From Planctomycetota bacterium (GTDB taxonomy: Bacteria; Planctomycetota; UBA1135; UBA2386), in the NCBI GenBank assembly GCA_016795295.1, contig JAEUHP010000205.1, positions 62,001 through 126,000 on the forward strand: a stretch of DNA of 64,000 bases. Reading direction: 5' to 3'. Below the pieces are notes generated by a model. It was not told the DNA's origin and did no database searches. It worked only from the letters and a program-made list of their open reading frames with translations. This document shows positions 36,495 through 44,989 of the stretch, piece after piece. The translations under genes were made by a program, and so were the position numbers. Position 1 is the first letter of the stretch. Every line of letters begins with the position of its first letter.

Positions 36495-36500
36495 TAGCAT
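36495..36500 (+). promoter_or_regulatory. -10-like element TAGCAT of miaB
   Basis: GGCGCTAGCAT ends 12 bases before the miaB ATG. The same GCGCTAGCAT core occurs 10 bases before the gene at 58158. Confidence 0.55.
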
Positions 36501-36512
36501 GTGCGGCTCGCC

Positions 36513-37940
36513 ATGACTGCAACCACCTACCACCTGACCAGCTACGGCTGCCAGATGAACAAGCTCGACAGCGAGCTGGTCGAGAGCAAACTCCAGCAGC
36601 GCGGCTACCGGCCGGCCGCCGACGAGGCGGCGGCCCAGGTGGTCTTGATCAACACCTGTTCGGTGCGCCAGCACGCCGAGGACCGGGTCTGGTCGAAGCT
36701 CGGCAAGCTGCGCCTGCGCAAGAAGGAGGAGCCCGGCCTGGTGGTCGGGGTGCTCGGCTGCATGGCCCAGGAGCACCGCCGTTACCTGCTGTCGCGCATG
36801 CCGCACGTCGACCTGGTGGTCGGCCCTTCGGCGTTCGGCGACATCGACGCGACGGTCGCGGCCGCGATCGCGCGCAACCAGGAACTGGTCTCGAGCCGCG
36901 AACCGGCGCGCACCAAGCACCAGGTGGTGGGGGCGTCGATGCTCGCGGTCGACCAAGGCGTCAGCGGCGACACCATTTTCCGCGACGTGCGGGTGCGGCC
37001 GCACCGGTCTCAGGCGTTCGTCTCGGTGATGCGCGGCTGCAACATGCCGTGCAGCTACTGCATCGTGCCGACCACGCGCGGCGACGAAGTGTCGCGGCCG
37101 GTGGCTTCGATCGTCGAGGAGTGCCAGCGGCTGTGCGACGACGGCGTCACCGAGATCACCCTGCTCGGCCAGACCGTGAACGCCTACGGCCGCGACTTGA
37201 CCGGCCAGAACGCCTCGCTCGCCGTGTTGCTGCGCGCCTTGCACGAGATCCCGGCGCTGCGCCGGCTCGCGTTCATCACCTCGCATCCGAACTTCCTGTC
37301 GCCGGACTTGGTCGCGGCGATCGCCGAACTGCCGAAGGTGGCGCGCTACCTGCACCTGCCGGCGCAGTCGGGCAGCAATGCGGTGCTGAAGGCGATGCGC
37401 CGCGGCTACACCGTGGAGCGGTACCTGGCGCGCCTCGAACAGCTGCGCGAACGGGCGCCGGACGTCGAGCTGCACAGCGACTTCATCGTCGGCTATCCGG
37501 GGGAGACGGTGGCCGACTTCCAGGCCACGGTCGATCTGGTGCGCCGCGTCGGCTTCGCCCAGAGCTACGTGTTCCAGTATTCGCCGCGGCCGGGCACCGC
37601 CGCCGCCGAACTGCCGGACGACGTGCCGCGCGCCGAGAAGGAGCGCCGCAACCAGGAACTGCTCGCGGTGCAGGGCGAACTGACGTTGGCGAAGAACCAG
37701 GCCCTGGTCGGTCAGGTGGTCGAAGTGCTGGTCGAAGGCGACAGCAAGGTCGACGGGCGCTACAGCGGGCGGACCGCGCACCATCGCCTGGTGCACTTCC
37801 CGACCCAGGACCGCGAGCTGATCGGCACCTACGTGCCGGTGCGGGTGACCGCCGCGCTCGCGCATTCGTGCCTCGGCGAACTGCTCGGCCACGATGCACA
37901 CCAGGAGGGCCGCCTGGATCGCGCCGAGGTGCACACGTGA
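36513..37940 (+). CDS. miaB: tRNA-2-methylthio-N6-dimethylallyladenosine synthase
   Basis: 475 residues. The N-terminal UPF0004 domain has C13 (SYGCQMN), C49 (NTCSVR) and C83 (LGCMAQE) for one iron-sulphur cluster. The radical-SAM cluster is C176, C180, C183 in MRGCNMPCSYCIVP. A C-terminal TRAM domain (about 405-465) follows, with VEVLVEGDSKVDGRYSGRTAHHRLVHF. It adds a methylthio group to i6A37 of tRNA. The ATG at 36513 starts the family sequence. Its stop overlaps the GTG of ribD, an operon not typical of E. coli. Confidence 0.97.
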   Translation: MTATTYHLTSYGCQMNKLDSELVESKLQQRGYRPAADEAAAQVVLINTCSVRQHAEDRVWSKLGKLRLRKKEEPGLVVGVLGCMAQEHRRYLLSRMPHVDLVVGPSAFGDIDATVAAAIARNQELVSSREPARTKHQVVGASMLAVDQGVSGDTIFRDVRVRPHRSQAFVSVMRGCNMPCSYCIVPTTRGDEVSRPVASIVEECQRLCDDGVTEITLLGQTVNAYGRDLTGQNASLAVLLRALHEIPALRRLAFITSHPNFLSPDLVAAIAELPKVARYLHLPAQSGSNAVLKAMRRGYTVERYLARLEQLRERAPDVELHSDFIVGYPGETVADFQATVDLVRRVGFAQSYVFQYSPRPGTAAAELPDDVPRAEKERRNQELLAVQGELTLAKNQALVGQVVEVLVEGDSKVDGRYSGRTAHHRLVHFPTQDRELIGTYVPVRVTAALAHSCLGELLGHDAHQEGRLDRAEVHT

Positions 37941-39064
37941 TCGACGACCCGTTGCTGCTCGACGCGTGCATGCACGACGCGATCGAATTGGCCCAGCGCG
38001 GCCGCTTCGAAGTCGAGCCCAACCCGCGGGTCGGCTGCCTCCTGCTGCGCGATGGCGAGGTGGTGGCGCGCGGCTACCACGAGTTCTATGGCGGCCGGCA
38101 CGCCGAGGCGATGGCGCTCGCCGAGGCGGCGCAGAAGGGCGTGCGCGCCGACACCGCGGTGGTCACGCTGGAGCCCTGTTCGTCGCCGCAAGGCCAGGAC
38201 GGCAAGAAGACGCCGCCGTGCACCGAGGCGTTGCTGCGCGCCGGCATCCGACGCGTCGTGATCGGTGCGGTCGATCCCGACCCGCGCCATCGGCGCCTCG
38301 GCATCCAGGCACTCACCCAGGCCGGCGTCGAGGTGCTCGAAGGGGTTGCTGCCCGTGCTTGCGAAGCCCTCTACGAACGTTTCCGCCGCACGGTGCAGCT
38401 CGACCGGCCGTGGCTGTTGGCCAAGTGGGCGATGACCCTGGACGGCAAAACCGCGGCGCCGACCGGTGAAGCGCGCTGGATCAGCGGTCCCGAAGCGCGC
38501 CGCCGCACCCACGAACTGCGCGCGCGCTGCGACGGCGTGATGGTCGGCTTCAAGACGGCGCAGATCGACGATCCGGAGCTGACCGTGCGGTTGGTCTCCG
38601 GCAAACAACCGGTGCGCATCGTGGTCGATCCGCTCGGCGAGATCGACGACGACAGCAATCTGGTGCGCACCGCGCGGCAGGCGCCGACCTGGCTTCTGTG
38701 CAGCGAAGAGGTGGATGCGCGCCGCAGTGGCGTGCTGCAAGACCTCGGCGTACAGGTGATCCACGTGCCGACCGCCGAAGGGCCGCGCCGGCTGCACCTG
38801 CAGCAGGCGTTCCGCGAACTGCGGCGACGCGGCCTGCGTCGGGTGCTGGTCGAGGGCGGTGGCGGGTTGGTGGCGCAGATGTTCGCTTGGCGCTGCGTCG
38901 ACCAGGTGCTGGCGTTCGTCGCGCCGAAGATCATCGGTGGGCGGCTGTCGCCGACGCCGGTGGGCGGCGAAGGACGGCCGTTCATGGCCGAGGCCTGGCG
39001 CCTCGAGGAAGTGCAGCACGAGACCTGTGGTGAGGATCTGCAGATCGCGGGCTTCGTGACGTAG
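37937..39064 (+). CDS. ribD: Bifunctional diaminohydroxyphosphoribosylaminopyrimidine deaminase / 5-amino-6-(5-phosphoribosylamino)uracil reductase
   Basis: 375 residues from a GTG that overlaps the miaB stop. The deaminase domain (about 1-145) has zinc ligands H55 and E57 in GRHAEAMAL and C81, C95 around LEPCSSPQGQDGKKTPPC. In most RibD proteins this loop is PCSHxGxTPPC; here it is five residues longer and the His is missing. The reductase domain (about 148-375) has AKWAMTLDGKTA, WISGPEARRRTHELRARCDGVMVG and LVEGGGGLVAQMF. It performs steps two and three of riboflavin synthesis. No other rib gene lies nearby. Confidence 0.95.
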   Translation: MIDDPLLLDACMHDAIELAQRGRFEVEPNPRVGCLLLRDGEVVARGYHEFYGGRHAEAMALAEAAQKGVRADTAVVTLEPCSSPQGQDGKKTPPCTEALLRAGIRRVVIGAVDPDPRHRRLGIQALTQAGVEVLEGVAARACEALYERFRRTVQLDRPWLLAKWAMTLDGKTAAPTGEARWISGPEARRRTHELRARCDGVMVGFKTAQIDDPELTVRLVSGKQPVRIVVDPLGEIDDDSNLVRTARQAPTWLLCSEEVDARRSGVLQDLGVQVIHVPTAEGPRRLHLQQAFRELRRRGLRRVLVEGGGGLVAQMFAWRCVDQVLAFVAPKIIGGRLSPTPVGGEGRPFMAEAWRLEEVQHETCGEDLQIAGFVT

Positions 39065-39144
39065 TCGGTGGTGCAGGTGGCGGGGTCGGTCGTGCGGCAG
39101 ACTCGATCCCCGGCCGCTTCGCGACGACTGTTGGCGAACTCGCC

Positions 39145-40386
39145 TCAGTGCTGCCGTGCCGCTGCCGCGCCAGGACCGCTGAGCCGCCAGAAGCCCAGCG
39201 CCCCGAGTGCGCCGCTCAGCGCGCAACCCCACCACAGCATGGTCGCCCCGCAGGTGTCGTAGACCACCCCGCCGAGCACCGGTGCCAGGACCAGCGCCAG
39301 CGTGAAGGTCATGCCGTAGGCGCCGTTGTAGGCGCCGCGCGCATGGTCGGGAGCGTGGTCGTTCACGTGTGCGCCGAGCAGCGGCATCTGCAGCAGTTCG
39401 CCGAGCGCCACCACCACCATGGCGAGCACCACCGCGGTGGCGCCGCCGAACAAGAGCCCCAGGTGGCCGAGGCCGACCACCAGCGAACCGAGTGCCACCA
39501 CCGGCAGGGCCCGGCGCCCGCGCAGCCCGTGCACCACCGGCATCTCCAGCAGCGTGATCAGGATCGGATTCACCGCCAGGAACCAACCCACCTGCTGCGG
39601 CGTGTAGCCCTGGTCGACGAACACCCGCGTGCCGGTGGTGAAGTACTGCATGAAGGCCAGCAGCACGAGCAGGTTGGCGCCCATCAGCAGCACGAAGTGT
39701 CGGTCGGCGAACGGCCGTTCGTGCCCCTGCCCCTGGCCGATCGCGGCGCCGGCCACCGGCGTGGCTGCCGCCGGCCGGGGCGCCGCCGGGCGCCAGTCGC
39801 CGAGCCGCCACCACAACCACAGGGCCGCAAGGCCGCAGGTGGCCCCGTCGACCACGAACATCCAGCGGAAGTCGCGGGCCACCAGGTAGCCGCCGAGCGT
39901 GGGCCCGACCGCCCAACCGAGGTTGAGGGCGAAGCGGTTCAGCGACAGCGCCTTGCGCCGCAGTTCGGGCGGGGCGCTCTGGGCCGCCGCGGTGTTGCTG
40001 CCGGGCCGGAACGCGTCGTTGCAGACGCCGAGCACGAACACCGCGGGCACGAACGACCACGGCTCGGTGCACAGCAGCATCAGCCACATCCACAGCGCCG
40101 CACTGGCGAGCGCCAGCACCTGCAGCCGCACGGCGCCGAGCCGGTCGGTCAGCCAGCCGCCGAGCCAACTGCCGAGGAACGCGCCGATGCCGTAGAGCCC
40201 GACCACGAGGCCGGCCTGGCTCGGCGTGTAGGCGAAACCATCCTTGAGGTAGGGGCCGAGGAACGGCACCACCATCGAGCCACAGCGGTTCAGGAACGCC
40301 GCGGTGCAGAGCAGCCAGGTGCGCGCCGGCAGGCCGCCGAACGCTTCGCGGTAGAGCTGGGTCAGCGCGCGCAGCGGACTCGCCAC
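39145..40386 (-). CDS. MFS transporter
   Basis: 413 residues with 12 predicted membrane helices. Motif A of MFS is visible after helix 2 as GGWLTDRLGAVRLQ, with RRKALSLNRFALNLGWAVGPTLGG between helices 4 and 5. The start is a GTG two bases after the stop of the exporter permease, so it is the last gene of a five-gene operon. A loop of about 35 Ala/Pro-rich residues joins the two halves. It is probably a drug or metabolite efflux pump; the substrate is unknown. Confidence 0.85.
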   Translation of the reverse strand: MASPLRALTQLYREAFGGLPARTWLLCTAAFLNRCGSMVVPFLGPYLKDGFAYTPSQAGLVVGLYGIGAFLGSWLGGWLTDRLGAVRLQVLALASAALWMWLMLLCTEPWSFVPAVFVLGVCNDAFRPGSNTAAAQSAPPELRRKALSLNRFALNLGWAVGPTLGGYLVARDFRWMFVVDGATCGLAALWLWWRLGDWRPAAPRPAAATPVAGAAIGQGQGHERPFADRHFVLLMGANLLVLLAFMQYFTTGTRVFVDQGYTPQQVGWFLAVNPILITLLEMPVVHGLRGRRALPVVALGSLVVGLGHLGLLFGGATAVVLAMVVVALGELLQMPLLGAHVNDHAPDHARGAYNGAYGMTFTLALVLAPVLGGVVYDTCGATMLWWGCALSGALGALGFWRLSGPGAAAARQH

Positions 40387-40388
40387 GG

Positions 40389-41555
40389 CTAAGCGCGCCG
40401 CAGCGCCTGGGTCGGCGCCATGCGCGCGGCGCGCAGGGCCGGGTAGGCGCCGCCGCAGAGGCCGAGCAAGCCGGCGAAGACGATCGACTGCACCATCACC
40501 GCGGGCGTGGTGCGGAAGGCGAACGTGACCTCCGAGAAGGTCTGGTTCATGGTGCCGGTCTCGGCGCCCTGGAACGGGATCAGCAGCAGGCAGCCGAGCG
40601 CGCCGCCCAGGAAGCCGAGCAGGGTCGCTTCGAGCAGGAACGAGACGAAGATCGGCAACGGGCGGAAACCGAGGGCCTTCAAGATGCCGATCTCGTGGGT
40701 GCGCGAGGCGATCGCCGCCAGCATCGAATTGGTGCCGGTGAACACCGCGGCGAGTCCCATCACCGACGCCAGGAAGCCACCGAGGATGGCGAAGGTCAGC
40801 GACAGGCGTTGGGTCTGGCTGGCGAGGTACTGCCGTTCGCTCTCGACCTTCGGCTGCACGCGCAGGTCGCTCTCGTAGCGGGTCTGCACCGCCGCCAGAT
40901 CGGTGTCGGCACGCACCTTGGCCAGCACCCGGCTGCGCACCGGCCGCTGCAGGGCCGCCGACAGCCGGTCGAGATCGCCCCACAGCTCGCTGCGGTAGCC
41001 ACCTTTGCCCTCGAAGATGCCGACGATGCGGAAGTCGACGGTGTTGATGCGCAGCACGTCGCCGATGCGGCAGTTGGCGATGCGGCCGACCAGGCCCGCG
41101 CCGACGATCAGTTCGTCGCTGGCCGGGGTGAAGTTCTGGCCGTCCCGGATGCGCACGTCGTCGCCGTGGATGGCGAAGGTGGCGGGCTCCACGCCGCGGA
41201 TCGACACGTTGGTCTCGCCACCGTCGAACTTGCGCAGGCGCACGGCCAGGAACAGTTCGGCGCTGGCCAAGGGGCGGCCCTCGGCGTCCTTCTCCACCTC
41301 GGGCACTTCCTTCTGCAGGATCGCGCACTGCTCGCGCGTGAGCCCCGACTCGCCCTCCGAGGTGGCGCCTTTGCGCAAGAACACCGCGAGGTCGTCGCGG
41401 CCGCGTTCCTGGAACAGTTGTACGAAGCCCTGCTGCAGCGACAGCATGCCGGCGAGCACGGCGACCGTGGCGGCGACCGCGCAGAGGGTCAGCAGGGTGC
41501 TGGCGCCGCGCACCCACAGGCTGCGCAGGTTGTAGCGGAACGGGACGAGGGCCAT
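40389..41555 (-). CDS. FtsX-like ABC permease, second subunit (MacB/DevC-like)
   Basis: 388 residues. One N-terminal helix (about 17-40), an extracytoplasmic MacB_PCD-like domain (about 45-260) and three C-terminal helices with the FtsX pattern LAAIASRTHEIGILKALGFRP. The ATG overlaps the stop of the first permease in TGATG. Two different FtsX permeases, one ATPase and one adaptor form the DevBCA/MacAB-like set. Such systems use ATP hydrolysis to drive substrate through an adaptor without crossing the membrane themselves. Confidence 0.9.
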   Translation of the reverse strand: MALVPFRYNLRSLWVRGASTLLTLCAVAATVAVLAGMLSLQQGFVQLFQERGRDDLAVFLRKGATSEGESGLTREQCAILQKEVPEVEKDAEGRPLASAELFLAVRLRKFDGGETNVSIRGVEPATFAIHGDDVRIRDGQNFTPASDELIVGAGLVGRIANCRIGDVLRINTVDFRIVGIFEGKGGYRSELWGDLDRLSAALQRPVRSRVLAKVRADTDLAAVQTRYESDLRVQPKVESERQYLASQTQRLSLTFAILGGFLASVMGLAAVFTGTNSMLAAIASRTHEIGILKALGFRPLPIFVSFLLEATLLGFLGGALGCLLLIPFQGAETGTMNQTFSEVTFAFRTTPAVMVQSIVFAGLLGLCGGAYPALRAARMAPTQALRRA

Positions 41556-42724
41556 CAGCCGACCTCCCGCAGGGCCACCACCGGCGACAGGCGGACGGCG
41601 CGCAGCCCCGGCACCAGACCCGAGATCAGGCCGGTGGCGAGGGCCAAGCCCGCGCCGAGCACCAGCGTGTCGCGGTCGAAGGCGAAGTTGGGCAGGAACG
41701 ACGAGGTGGCGATCTGGAACGGCCCCTCCAGCAGTTCGGCGAGGCCGATGCCGAGCAGGGCACCGGTGCCGCACACGGCGAGGCTCTCGGCGACCAGGAG
41801 GCCTGCCACGGCCGCATTGCCGAAGCCGAGCGCCTTCATCACGCCGAGGTCGCGGGTGCGTTCGCGGCCGGCCATCAGCATGGTGTTGAGCACGGCGAAG
41901 AAGATCGCGAACAGCACCGCACCGCCGACCAGGCGCAGCAGAGACGGCACGTCGCCGAGCATCGACACGAACTGGCGGTTGAACTCGGCTTCGGTGGTGG
42001 TCTGCACGCGTTGCGGCCCGTTCTCGAACAATGCGTCGACGTCGCGTTGCACCGCCAGGGCATCGGCGCCGGGCTGGAGGCGCAGCATGTAGACGCCGAC
42101 GCCGTCCGGACCGGTGGCGCCGCCGGTTTCCACCGATTCGCGCAGGTAGTCGTAGTGGAACCAGAGCGTCTGTTCGTCGATCGCCGGGGAGCTGCTCTGG
42201 TAGATGGCCGCGATGGTGAACTGCCACGGCTGGCCGTCCACGCGCTGGAAGATCGTGCCGGTGATCGGCACGGTCTGGCCAAGCCGCCAGCCGTACTTGC
42301 TGGCGAGGCCGGCCCCGACCACGGCGGCGGTGCGGTTCCTCTGGAACTCCTCGTAGCTGCCGGACTGGATGGTCATTTCCGGGTAGCTCGGCAGGAACGT
42401 GTCCGGATCGATGCCGAACTGCGCGAAGTAGCCGCCCTTGTCCTGTTCGTAGCGGCCACCGAACCACTGCCACTTGCAGATCGCGCTGATCCCCGGCACC
42501 GCCGCCATCTTCTGCTGGTAGGCGAGCGGCAGGTCGACGAACAGACTGACGGCGGATTGCACCAGGAGCCGGTTGCTGGCCGCGGCGGACACGGTGTTGG
42601 CGAGACCGAGCGTCACCGCTTGCAGCATCACGATCAGGAACACCGCCAAGGCCACCGAGACCAGCGTCAGCAGGTTGCGCAGCGGATGGCCGAGCAGGTT
42701 GCGCAGCAGCAGTTTCCAGGGCAT
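41555..42724 (-). CDS. FtsX-like ABC permease, first subunit
   Basis: 389 residues. Same layout as its neighbour: helix 1 (about 18-40), a large extracytoplasmic domain (about 45-270), then three helices with MLMAGRERTRDLGVMKALGFGNAAVAG, the conserved FtsX motif. It starts three bases after the ATPase gene ends. The two permeases are similar in layout but distinct, so a heterodimer is likely. Confidence 0.9.
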   Translation of the reverse strand: MPWKLLLRNLLGHPLRNLLTLVSVALAVFLIVMLQAVTLGLANTVSAAASNRLLVQSAVSLFVDLPLAYQQKMAAVPGISAICKWQWFGGRYEQDKGGYFAQFGIDPDTFLPSYPEMTIQSGSYEEFQRNRTAAVVGAGLASKYGWRLGQTVPITGTIFQRVDGQPWQFTIAAIYQSSSPAIDEQTLWFHYDYLRESVETGGATGPDGVGVYMLRLQPGADALAVQRDVDALFENGPQRVQTTTEAEFNRQFVSMLGDVPSLLRLVGGAVLFAIFFAVLNTMLMAGRERTRDLGVMKALGFGNAAVAGLLVAESLAVCGTGALLGIGLAELLEGPFQIATSSFLPNFAFDRDTLVLGAGLALATGLISGLVPGLRAVRLSPVVALREVG

Positions 42725-42727
42725 GGC

Positions 42728-43429
42728 TCAGCTCCTTGCCGGGTGGTTGGTCTCGATGCGGCCGAGCTTGCCCTTGTCGAGGTGGATCACCTGGTCGGCG
42801 TAGCTGGCCGCCTGCGGATCGTGGGTGACCATCAAGATGGTCTTGTGCAGTTCGCGGTTCAACCGCTGCAGCAGCGACAAAACGCTGTCGGCGGTGGTGC
42901 GGTCGAGGTCGCCGGTCGGCTCGTCGGCGAGGATCACTGCGGGGTCGCTGGCGATGGCGCGCGCGATCGCCACGCGTTGTTCCTGGCCGCCGGAGAGTTC
43001 GCGCGGCTTGTGCGCCATGCGGTCGCCGAGACCGACCAACTGCAGTGCGCGCTCGGCCTGGTCACGGCGCTGGCTGGCCGAGAGCGGTTGCAGCAGGAGC
43101 GGCAGTTCGACGTTCTCGCGGGCGGTCAACACCGGCAGCAGGTTGAAGCCCTGGAACACGAAGCCGATGTTCCGCGCGCGCCACGCCGCCAGCTCGCCGC
43201 CGCTCAGCCCCTGCAGGTCGGTGTCGCCGAACCGCACCTCGCCAGAGTCGGCGCGGTCGAGGCCGCCGAGCAGGTTCAGCAGCGTGGTCTTGCCCGAGCC
43301 CGACGGGCCCATCAGCGCGTAGAACGTCGCCGGGGCCATGTCGAGGTCGAGCTCGTCGAGCACGCGCAGGGTTTCCCCGGCGCGCTGGTAGGACTTGGTG
43401 ACGGAACGGATCTGGATGGCTACGGCCAT
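42728..43429 (-). CDS. ABC transporter ATP-binding protein (LolD/MacB type)
   Basis: 233 residues. Walker A GPSGSGKT (41-48), the Q-loop in [15 protein letters not shown], signature LSGGQEQR, Walker [13 protein letters not shown] and switch MVTHDPQAA. This is the LolD/MacB-type subfamily that partners FtsX-like permeases. It lies seven bases after the adaptor gene, within the same operon. Confidence 0.95.
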   Translation of the reverse strand: MAVAIQIRSVTKSYQRAGETLRVLDELDLDMAPATFYALMGPSGSGKTTLLNLLGGLDRADSGEVRFGDTDLQGLSGGELAAWRARNIGFVFQGFNLLPVLTARENVELPLLLQPLSASQRRDQAERALQLVGLGDRMAHKPRELSGGQEQRVAIARAIASDPAVILADEPTGDLDRTTADSVLSLLQRLNRELHKTILMVTHDPQAASYADQVIHLDKGKLGRIETNHPARS

Positions 43430-43436
43430 GGGAAGG

Positions 43437-44843
43437 TCAGGGATTGCTCTGGCGCACCCGCGCGCCGCTCTGCAGCGTGCTGGGCGGGGCCAGCACGATC
43501 CGCGCGCCGGCCGTGAGGCCGCTCTCGATGGCGATCCGGCCCGCTTTGCTCTCGCCGGGCACCACCACCGTGAACTGCACGGTGTCGCCGGCCAGGACGA
43601 ACACGCCGCGCTGGCCTTGCCGTTCGACGAGCGCGGTCTGGTCGACGAGCAGGGTCGGCGCGCCGACGTCGGCCTCGGGCGCCTCTGCGCTCGCCGCGCG
43701 GAAGACGATGCGCACGCCCATCTCGGGGCGGAGGCGTTCGTCCTTGCGTTCCAGGGCGACGCGCACTTCGACGGTGGCCTTCTGCCGGTCGGCGGTCGGC
43801 CAGATGCGGTCGACGCGGCCGGGGTAGCGTTCGTTGGGGAACGCGTCGAGGAACACGTCGGCCGGCGCGCCGAGGCGCACCGCCGCGAGCGCCGTCTCGG
43901 GCACGTTGGCCTGCACCTCGAGCGAGGCGAAGTCGACCAGGGTGCACACGGCGCCGCGGGCGTTGCTGCCGCCTTGCACGTTCGGCGACACCACTTCGCC
44001 GACTTCGGCGTCCTTCAGCACCACCACGCCGTCGAACGGTGCGCGCACGTCGGTCTTGTCGAGCGTGGCCTTGGCCAGATCGCGCGCCGCGGTCGCCGCG
44101 CGCAGCTGCGCCGTGGTGACCGCCGCGTCGGCGGCACTGACCGCAGCCCGCGCTTTGGCGCTGGCCACGGCGCGTTCGCTTTGCAACAAGGCGGCGGTGA
44201 GCGCCGCATGGCGTGCGCTGGCCGCCTCGCAGTCGCTCTGCGCACGGTCGCGGTCGCGCACGGAGCCGATGTTCTGCGCCAGCAAGTCGGTGGCGCGTGC
44301 CAGTTCCAGAGTGGCGAAGCGCGCCTGCGCCGCCGCTTCGGTGCACTGCGCGGTTGCGGTGGCGACGGCGGCCTGCACCTGGGCGACCTCCGCCTCGGCT
44401 GCCGCGGCGGCCGCTGCGGCGCGGCTCTGGTTCGCCGCGGCAGTGACCAAGTCGGCTTCGGCGCGCTGCAGGGCGGCCCGGAACTCGTCGGCGTAGAGGC
44501 GTGCCACCACGTCGCCCTTCCGCACCACGCTGCCTTCGCGCACGTTGAGTTCGACGATGCGGCCCGGCACGTCCGAGGACAAAGCGGCCCGGCGCGCGGC
44601 GACCACGTAGCCGTTCGCCGCGGTGCCGCGGATCGCCGCGGCTGCTTGGCCGCGGGTCTCGGTGACCAGGGCGACCTGCACTTCGGGCAGGCGCACGCGG
44701 TCGAGCGTGGTGCGCAGGCTGGGCCAAGCGAGCCAGACGGCTGCCGCGGCACCGCTGAGCAGGCACAGGCGCAGTGGCCACGGGTTGCGGCGGCGCACCG
44801 CCGGAGCGGGCGAACGTTCGATCTTGAGGCTCTGCAGGTCCAC
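43437..44843 (-). CDS. Membrane fusion (HlyD/MacA-like) adaptor of the exporter
   Basis: 468 residues from a GTG. A single N-terminal helix (about 26-45) anchors it. The barrel-sandwich half-motifs VPGRIVELNVREGSVVRKGDVVARL and VRAPFDGVVVLKDAEVGEVVSPNVQGG flank a long Ala-rich coiled coil (about 105-265). Further beta domains follow. It would bridge the permeases to an outer-membrane or cell-wall partner, but no TolC-like gene lies in the window. It leads the operon. A TATCCT box lies 24 bases upstream. Confidence 0.92.
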   Translation of the reverse strand: MDLQSLKIERSPAPAVRRRNPWPLRLCLLSGAAAAVWLAWPSLRTTLDRVRLPEVQVALVTETRGQAAAAIRGTAANGYVVAARRAALSSDVPGRIVELNVREGSVVRKGDVVARLYADEFRAALQRAEADLVTAAANQSRAAAAAAAAEAEVAQVQAAVATATAQCTEAAAQARFATLELARATDLLAQNIGSVRDRDRAQSDCEAASARHAALTAALLQSERAVASAKARAAVSAADAAVTTAQLRAATAARDLAKATLDKTDVRAPFDGVVVLKDAEVGEVVSPNVQGGSNARGAVCTLVDFASLEVQANVPETALAAVRLGAPADVFLDAFPNERYPGRVDRIWPTADRQKATVEVRVALERKDERLRPEMGVRIVFRAASAEAPEADVGAPTLLVDQTALVERQGQRGVFVLAGDTVQFTVVVPGESKAGRIAIESGLTAGARIVLAPPSTLQSGARVRQSNP

Positions 44844-44867
44844 GGTGGAGGCGGCGGCGGGGCTGGC

Positions 44868-44873
44868 AGGATA
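44868..44873 (-). promoter_or_regulatory. -10-like element TATCCT of the exporter operon
   Basis: Minus strand AACCGCTATCCTGCC, 24 bases before the GTG at 44843. It would give a leader of about 16 bases. Confidence 0.5.
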
Positions 44874-44989
44874 GCGGTTGTGGGGCCGGATTCCTGCTTC
44901 CCGTGCGCGGGCCGGGTGACTTCGTGCTCGGCCACCGAGATCGTCATCCGTTGCCGGGTGCCCGAAAGGCGGCGCTGCCTCGGGCCGCT

